Shown in pieces: positions 60,175 to 64,000 of a stretch of 64,000 bases of DNA. Each line of letters begins with the position of its first letter. The stretch's first letter is position 1. Position numbers and translations under genes: made by a program. Source of the stretch: Sutcliffiella horikoshii (GTDB lineage Bacteria > Bacillota > Bacilli > Bacillales > Bacillaceae_I); NCBI RefSeq assembly GCF_020524325.1, contig NZ_JAIVKY010000005.1, positions 372,001 to 436,000 on the forward strand, given 5' to 3'. The notes under the pieces are model-generated. The model ran no database searches, was not told the origin of the DNA, and saw only the letters and a list, made by a program, of their open reading frames with translations.

Positions 60175-61419
60175 TTGCTTACTAAACATACATGTTCAAA
60201 TGGAGTAAGAATTGTATTAGAAAACATTCCACATGTCCGCTCGGTTGCGATCGGCGTTTGGATTGGAACAGGTTCACGAAATGAGGACAATTTAAACAAC
60301 GGAGTATCTCATTTCCTCGAGCATATGTTCTTTAAAGGAACAGAAACAAAAAATGCACGTGAAATTGCTGAAGCTTTCGATTCTATCGGAGGGCAGGTAA
60401 ATGCATTCACTTCTAAGGAATATACTTGTTATTATGCAAAAGTGATGGATGAGCACTCTTCCTATGCACTTGGAGTATTAGCAGATATGTTTTTCCATTC
60501 AATTTTCGATGAAGAAGAATTGAAAAAGGAAAAAAATGTGGTATACGAGGAAATCAAAATGTATGAAGATGCTCCAGACGATATTGTTCATGACGTTTTG
60601 GCAAGAGCATCGTATGGTAACCATCCTCTAGGCTATCCGATATTAGGGACAGAAGAAACTTTATCCGCTTTTAACGGAAATACATTGCGCGAATATATGA
60701 AGGAAACGTATACTCCTGACAATGTAGTTATCTCTGTTGCTGGTAATATCGATGAGTCTTTTGTAAAAGAAATTGAAAACCTATTTGGAAGTTATGAAAC
60801 TGGTCACTCTAAGCGTGAGTATGTAAAACCTTCCTTTGAAACCGGACGAATTGCCAAAAAGAAAACGACCGAACAAGCTCATCTCTGCATTGGTTACGAC
60901 GGGCTTCAAATCGGAGATAAAGATATTTACAATCTTATTGTATTGAACAATGTACTTGGCGGAAGCATGAGCAGTCGTCTCTTCCAGGATGTCAGAGAGG
61001 AACGCGGCCTTGCGTATTCTGTCTATTCTTATCACTCCACCTTCCAAGACAATGGTATGCTTACCATTTATGGTGGAACTGGCAGCAACCAGTTAGATCT
61101 TCTGTTTGAAACTATTCAACAGACGCTTAACACTTTGAAACGTGACGGAATTACCCAAAAAGAGCTTGTCAACAGTAAGGAACAAATAAAAGGTAGCCTT
61201 ATGTTGAGTCTTGAGAGTACAAACAGTCGTATGAGCAGAAATGGTAAGAACGAGCTTCTTCTCGGAAGACACCGTTCCCTTGATGATATCTTAGAAAGAA
61301 TTAATAGTATCACAGAGGAATCAGTAAATAACTTGGCAACCAAAATTTTCACAGATGAGTATTCAGTTGCTTTGATCAGTCCTAGCGGCGAAATGCCTAA
61401 ATCGATTCAAGAAAAATAA
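60175..61419 (+). CDS. mlpA: M16 family zinc peptidase MlpA (YmxG)
   Basis: This is a processing-peptidase-like M16 metalloprotease. The inverted zinc motif is HFLEHMFF (HxxEH), with the distal Glu of the family in VVYEEIKMYEDAP. The C-terminal domain includes GGSMSSRLFQDVREERGLAYS. The start is TTG 60175, with SD TAGGAGGATT 8 bases upstream and no nearby ATG in frame. Length is 414 residues (B. subtilis 409). Function in Bacillus is not settled. Confidence 0.95.
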   Translation: MLTKHTCSNGVRIVLENIPHVRSVAIGVWIGTGSRNEDNLNNGVSHFLEHMFFKGTETKNAREIAEAFDSIGGQVNAFTSKEYTCYYAKVMDEHSSYALGVLADMFFHSIFDEEELKKEKNVVYEEIKMYEDAPDDIVHDVLARASYGNHPLGYPILGTEETLSAFNGNTLREYMKETYTPDNVVISVAGNIDESFVKEIENLFGSYETGHSKREYVKPSFETGRIAKKKTTEQAHLCIGYDGLQIGDKDIYNLIVLNNVLGGSMSSRLFQDVREERGLAYSVYSYHSTFQDNGMLTIYGGTGSNQLDLLFETIQQTLNTLKRDGITQKELVNSKEQIKGSLMLSLESTNSRMSRNGKNELLLGRHRSLDDILERINSITEESVNNLATKIFTDEYSVALISPSGEMPKSIQEK

Positions 61420-61427
61420 TATTCATG

Positions 61428-61457
61428 CCTGCCATTTTCTAATGGCAGGTTTTTTTT
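61428..61457 (+). terminator. Terminator after mlpA
   Basis: CCTGCCATT (61428-61436) pairs perfectly with AATGGCAGG (61441-61449), a 4-base loop, then eight T residues. Confidence 0.95.
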
Positions 61458-61499
61458 GGGACGTCTTCTAATATAGATAATATAGGAGGTGTTTTTCTT

Positions 61500-61742
61500 A
61501 TGAGATTAAGTGAAATGAGTGGAAAGGAAATTGTTGATGTGAAACGGGCAGAACGTCTCGGCATACTTGGTCATACAGATCTTGAAATCAATGAAAATAC
61601 CGGTGAGATCCGTTCGCTCATCATTCCTTCATTGAAATGGTTCGGGTTAAAGAAGGAAGGCAGTGACATTCGTGTGCCGTGGAATCACATTAAAAAGATT
61701 GGCACGGATATGATTATTATTGACATACCGGAAGAAGAATGA
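61500..61742 (+). CDS. ymxH: PRC-barrel protein YmxH (YlmC family)
   Basis: This 80-residue YlmC/YmxH family protein has a single PRC-barrel fold: MRLSEMSGKEIVDVKRAERL, DLEINENTGEIRSLIIPS and IRVPWNHIKKIGTDMIIID. Such proteins are common in spore-formers and of unknown function. SD TAGGAGGTG precedes ATG 61500, about 10 bases away. Confidence 0.93.
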   Translation: MRLSEMSGKEIVDVKRAERLGILGHTDLEINENTGEIRSLIIPSLKWFGLKKEGSDIRVPWNHIKKIGTDMIIIDIPEEE

Positions 61743-61773
61743 CCGACTCGGCGTGAGCTGGGTCTTTTTTTGT
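61741..61773 (+). terminator. Weak terminator after ymxH
   Basis: GACC and GGTC close an imperfect stem over GACTCGGCGTGAGCTG, followed by TTTTTTT. Confidence 0.6.
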
Positions 61774-61778
61774 TTGTG

Positions 61779-61930
61779 GCGCTCTATATGCCCGAACGAT
61801 AGGAATTACAGGTCTTCGGTAGTATAGAAGCGCTCTATATGCCCGAACGGCAGGAATCATGAGGTCTTCGGTAGTATAGAAGCGTTCTATATGCCCGAAC
61901 GGCAGGAATCATGAGGTCTTCGGTAGTATA
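61779..61930. repeat. Three tandem copies of a 51-52 bp hairpin-forming repeat
   Basis: Units start at 61779, 61830 and 61882. Each reads GCGYTCTATATGCCCGAACG, then a variable AGGAAT-containing loop, then AGGTCTTCGGTAGTATAG. Within each unit CTATA pairs with TATAG and CCGAA with TTCGG, separated by a 3x3 internal loop, so the repeat unit is one folded hairpin. Units 2 and 3 are nearly identical and unit 1 more divergent. The rest of the gap to dpaA (61931-62160) holds a candidate sigma-K promoter and otherwise nothing I can interpret. Confidence 0.85.
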
Positions 61931-62070
61931 ATGCCCACTTAATACGCCAAAACATAAAGAAATCATCCCACCTTCAGGCATATAGTTCAGAAAACCTCCA
62001 ATCTAACTATCCACATCCCACCGAATAACATTCCCCTTGCAAACTCTTTCCTTTCTCCTTTGATTCAAGC

Positions 62071-62098
62071 ACAGATTTTCCTTAGGTTACATAAGATG
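62071..62098 (+). promoter_or_regulatory. Candidate sigma-K promoter for dpaAB
   Basis: AC (62071-62072), exactly 17 bases, then CATAAGATG (62090-62098), which fits CATAnnnTA except for the final base. In B. subtilis the dpaAB operon is transcribed by sigma-K in the mother cell, so the match is where it is expected. Confidence 0.55.
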
Positions 62099-62163
62099 TG
62101 GAAGTAAGAAAAACTTGAGCCAGATTTACAAACTTTCACGAAGTAGAAGAAGGTGAACGATAT

Positions 62164-63060
62164 ATGCTGACCGGTTTGCACATAGCTGTCATTGGCGGTG
62201 ATGCAAGGCAGCTGGAAGTGATACGTAAGCTTATTGAGCTAGACGCGAAGCTTTCGCTTGTAGGATTTGACCAATTAGATCACGGCTTTACAGGTGCTTC
62301 AAAGGAGCAGATGAATGAAGTAGATTTTACGACTGTCAATGCTATTATCCTCCCTGTTCCCGGTACAAATTTAGAGGGGCAGGTTGATACCATTTTTTCT
62401 AACGAAAAGATTGTGTTAACGGAGGAGATAGTCAAGAACACGCCAGAGCACTGTACCATTTATTCGGGTATCACTAATCCCTATTTGAATCAATTGGTGG
62501 CAAGTACAAACAGGAAGTTGGTTCAATTGTTTGATCGTGATGATGTTGCCATCTATAATGCAATTCCGACAGTGGAAGGTACCATTATGATGGTTATTCA
62601 ACATACAGATATTACGATCCATAACTCCAGAGTAGCGGTTTTAGGTTTAGGAAGAGTCGGTATGAGCGTAGCACGTACTTTTGCCGCACTCGGTGCTAAT
62701 GTCCGTGTAGGCGCTAGAAAATCCGAACATATTGCACGTATCTTTGAGATGGGCGTAACTCCATTTTATTTAAACGAATTGGCTGACAATGTTACAGATG
62801 TAGATGTCTGCATCAATACTATTCCACACCTTATCGTAACATCGGATGTAATCTCCAAAATGCCTGCTCATACACTCATTATCGACCTGGCATCAAAACC
62901 TGGGGGTACGGATTTCCGATATGCCGAAAAAAGAGGAATTAAAGCTTTATTAGCTCCAGGACTTCCAGGAATTGTTGCTCCCAAAACTGCGGGGCAGATC
63001 GTGGCGAATGTCTTGTCACAATTACTTAAAGAAGAAATGGAAGGGAGAAAGGGGAAATAA
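62164..63060 (+). CDS. dpaA: Dipicolinate synthase subunit A
   Basis: DpaA (SpoVFA), with DpaB, oxidises dihydrodipicolinate to dipicolinic acid in the mother cell for loading into the spore core. The N-terminal domain (LTGLHIAVIGGDARQLEVIR) is followed by a Rossmann NAD(P)-binding domain with VAVLGLGRVGMSVARTFAAL (about residues 157-176) and the sequence ASKPGGTDFRYAEKRGIKAL. Length is 298 residues (B. subtilis 297). SD AGAAGGTGA precedes ATG 62164. dpaB follows after 2 bp. Confidence 0.97.
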   Translation: MLTGLHIAVIGGDARQLEVIRKLIELDAKLSLVGFDQLDHGFTGASKEQMNEVDFTTVNAIILPVPGTNLEGQVDTIFSNEKIVLTEEIVKNTPEHCTIYSGITNPYLNQLVASTNRKLVQLFDRDDVAIYNAIPTVEGTIMMVIQHTDITIHNSRVAVLGLGRVGMSVARTFAALGANVRVGARKSEHIARIFEMGVTPFYLNELADNVTDVDVCINTIPHLIVTSDVISKMPAHTLIIDLASKPGGTDFRYAEKRGIKALLAPGLPGIVAPKTAGQIVANVLSQLLKEEMEGRKGK

Positions 63061-63062
63061 CC

Positions 63063-63662
63063 ATGCAATTAAAAGGTAAACGGCTAGGTTTTGGTTTAAC
63101 GGGCTCTCATTGTACGTATGATGCCGTCATTCCAGAAATACAGAAGCTGCTTGATGCGGGTGCAGAAGTGAGGCCTGTAGTTACTTCGACCGTTCAACAT
63201 ACTAATACCAGATTCGGTCAAGGGGAAGATTGGATTAAACTGATAGAAGATATGACAGGATTTAAAGTGATTGATTCCATTGTAAAAGCAGAGCCGCTTG
63301 GACCAAAAATTCCATTAGATTGTATGATCATTGCCCCTTTAACTGGGAACTCAATGAGTAAATTAGCAAATGCGCTTACAGATTCACCTGTACTAATGGC
63401 TGCAAAGGCAACACTGCGGAATCATAATCCGGTTGTGTTAGGGATATCAACAAATGATGCGCTTGGACTAAACGGATTAAACTTGATGAGATTAATGGCA
63501 ACCAAAAACATATATTTTATTCCTTACGGGCAAGATGCACCAGACAAAAAACCAAACTCCATGGTGGCAAGAATGAGTATGCTCATGCCCACTGTGGAGC
63601 ATGCATTAGAGCATAAGCAAATACAACCAGTCATCGTGGAAAGATACAAAGACGATTTATAA
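63063..63662 (+). CDS. dpaB: Dipicolinate synthase subunit B
   Basis: DpaB (SpoVFB) is the flavoprotein-like partner of DpaA. The flavodoxin/Dfp-like fold shows LGFGLTGSHCTYDAVIPEIQ at the N-terminus and IAPLTGNSMSKLANALTDSP in the middle. Length is 199 residues (B. subtilis 200). SD AAAGGGGAAAT lies in the dpaA end. A terminator follows. Confidence 0.97.
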   Translation: MQLKGKRLGFGLTGSHCTYDAVIPEIQKLLDAGAEVRPVVTSTVQHTNTRFGQGEDWIKLIEDMTGFKVIDSIVKAEPLGPKIPLDCMIIAPLTGNSMSKLANALTDSPVLMAAKATLRNHNPVVLGISTNDALGLNGLNLMRLMATKNIYFIPYGQDAPDKKPNSMVARMSMLMPTVEHALEHKQIQPVIVERYKDDL

Positions 63663-63674
63663 TAAAATTTGCTT

Positions 63675-63712
63675 AGAAGAGAAGAAAAGTAAGAATTTCT
63701 TCTCTTCTTTAT
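63675..63712 (+). terminator. Terminator after dpaB
   Basis: AGAAGAGAAGAAA (63675-63687) pairs perfectly with TTTCTTCTCTTCT (63696-63708), followed by TTATTT. Confidence 0.9.
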
Positions 63713-63814
63713 TTCAGTAATATGATAAAATAAAAAACTATATATGAATATTTATTCTGAAAGCTCAGATAAACAATAACAGAGCTATTTTTAAAATGGA
63801 GAGGTGCTTAATAG

Positions 63815-64000
63815 ATGAGTGGTTTACATGTAGCAGTAGTAGGCGCAACAGGAGCAGTAGGACAGCAGATGCTTCATACATTAGAAGAAAGAAATTTCCC
63901 TATCAAGAAGCTTACGCTATTATCTTCGGAGCGCTCTGCAGGTAAAAAGGTATTATTTAAAGGGGAAGAAGTTACAATTGAAGTGGCAACACCTGACAAA
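63815..64000 (+). CDS. asd: Aspartate-semialdehyde dehydrogenase, N-terminal part
   Basis: Asd makes aspartate semialdehyde, the branch point for lysine, diaminopimelate and the dihydrodipicolinate used by DpaAB. The first 62 codons are present: MSGLHVAVVGATGAVGQQML is the NADP-binding motif, followed by LEERNFPIKKLTLLSSERSA. The gene runs off the window. SD GGAGAGGTG precedes ATG 63815. No lysine riboswitch is visible in the 100 bp upstream, after the dpaB terminator. Confidence 0.95.
   Translation, partial: MSGLHVAVVGATGAVGQQMLHTLEERNFPIKKLTLLSSERSAGKKVLFKGEEVTIEVATPDK

Noticed and set aside
61779-61930. Possible CRISPR array
   Set aside because: The copies are contiguous with no unique spacers, only three units, and no cas genes are nearby.
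63713-63814. Possible lysine riboswitch before asd
   Set aside because: Only about 100 A/T-rich bases without the multi-helix pattern; too short for that riboswitch.

Overview
The window is a continuous stretch of core chromosome from a low-GC, endospore-forming, peritrichously motile Bacillaceae member. Gene order matches the Bacillus subtilis topA to asd segment almost gene for gene: all 65 genes lie on the + strand, starts are preceded by strong AGGAGG-type Shine-Dalgarno (SD) sites, and sporulation genes for dipicolinate synthase are present. I cannot name the species. No phage, plasmid, CRISPR array, tRNA, rRNA or complete insertion sequence is visible.

Layout. (1) Positions 1-6230: the 3' part of topA, then trmFO, xerC (codV), clpQ/clpY (hslVU) and codY, closed by a strong terminator. 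(2) 6230-7032: an 0.8 kb gap packed with GC-rich palindromic repeats, one nested inside another, followed by the candidate fla/che promoter region. (3) 7033-34558: the complete fla/che operon of 32 genes, from flgB to swrB. It encodes the rod, MS-ring, C-ring, type III export gate, hook, export ATPase complex, FlhF/FlhG placement factors, chemotaxis proteins and sigma-D. (4) 34559-48493: rpsB-tsf, pyrH-frr, uppS-cdsA-dxr-rasP-proS and polC (translation, UMP kinase, ribosome recycling, isoprenoid and phospholipid precursors, intramembrane protease, replicative polymerase). (5) 48494-59034: rimP-nusA-ylxR-ylxQ-infB-ylxP-rbfA-truB-ribF-rpsO-pnp (transcription and translation factors, ribosome maturation, RNA decay). 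(6) 59179-64000: ylxY, mlpA, ymxH, dpaA-dpaB and the start of asd. DpaAB makes spore dipicolinate from the lysine-pathway intermediate downstream of Asd.

What is unusual lies between and inside the familiar genes. A family of roughly 75-190 bp palindromic elements sits in six intergenic gaps (codY|flgB, cheA|cheW, tsf|pyrH, rasP|proS, polC|rimP, rbfA|truB). Their tips differ between copies but still pair, which points to selection for, or a mechanism that makes, a folded structure. Coding DNA beside several copies is enriched in C and depleted in T at synonymous positions. The hook protein FlgE carries a central insertion of about 180 residues, and the hook cap FlgD has a duplicated small C-terminal domain. 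The swrD gene appears to be translated from an SD separated from its ATG by a hairpin. A 51-52 bp tandem repeat with an internal fold lies upstream of dpaA. I see no new multi-gene system. The repeat family and its flanking base-composition shift are the best candidates for something undescribed.
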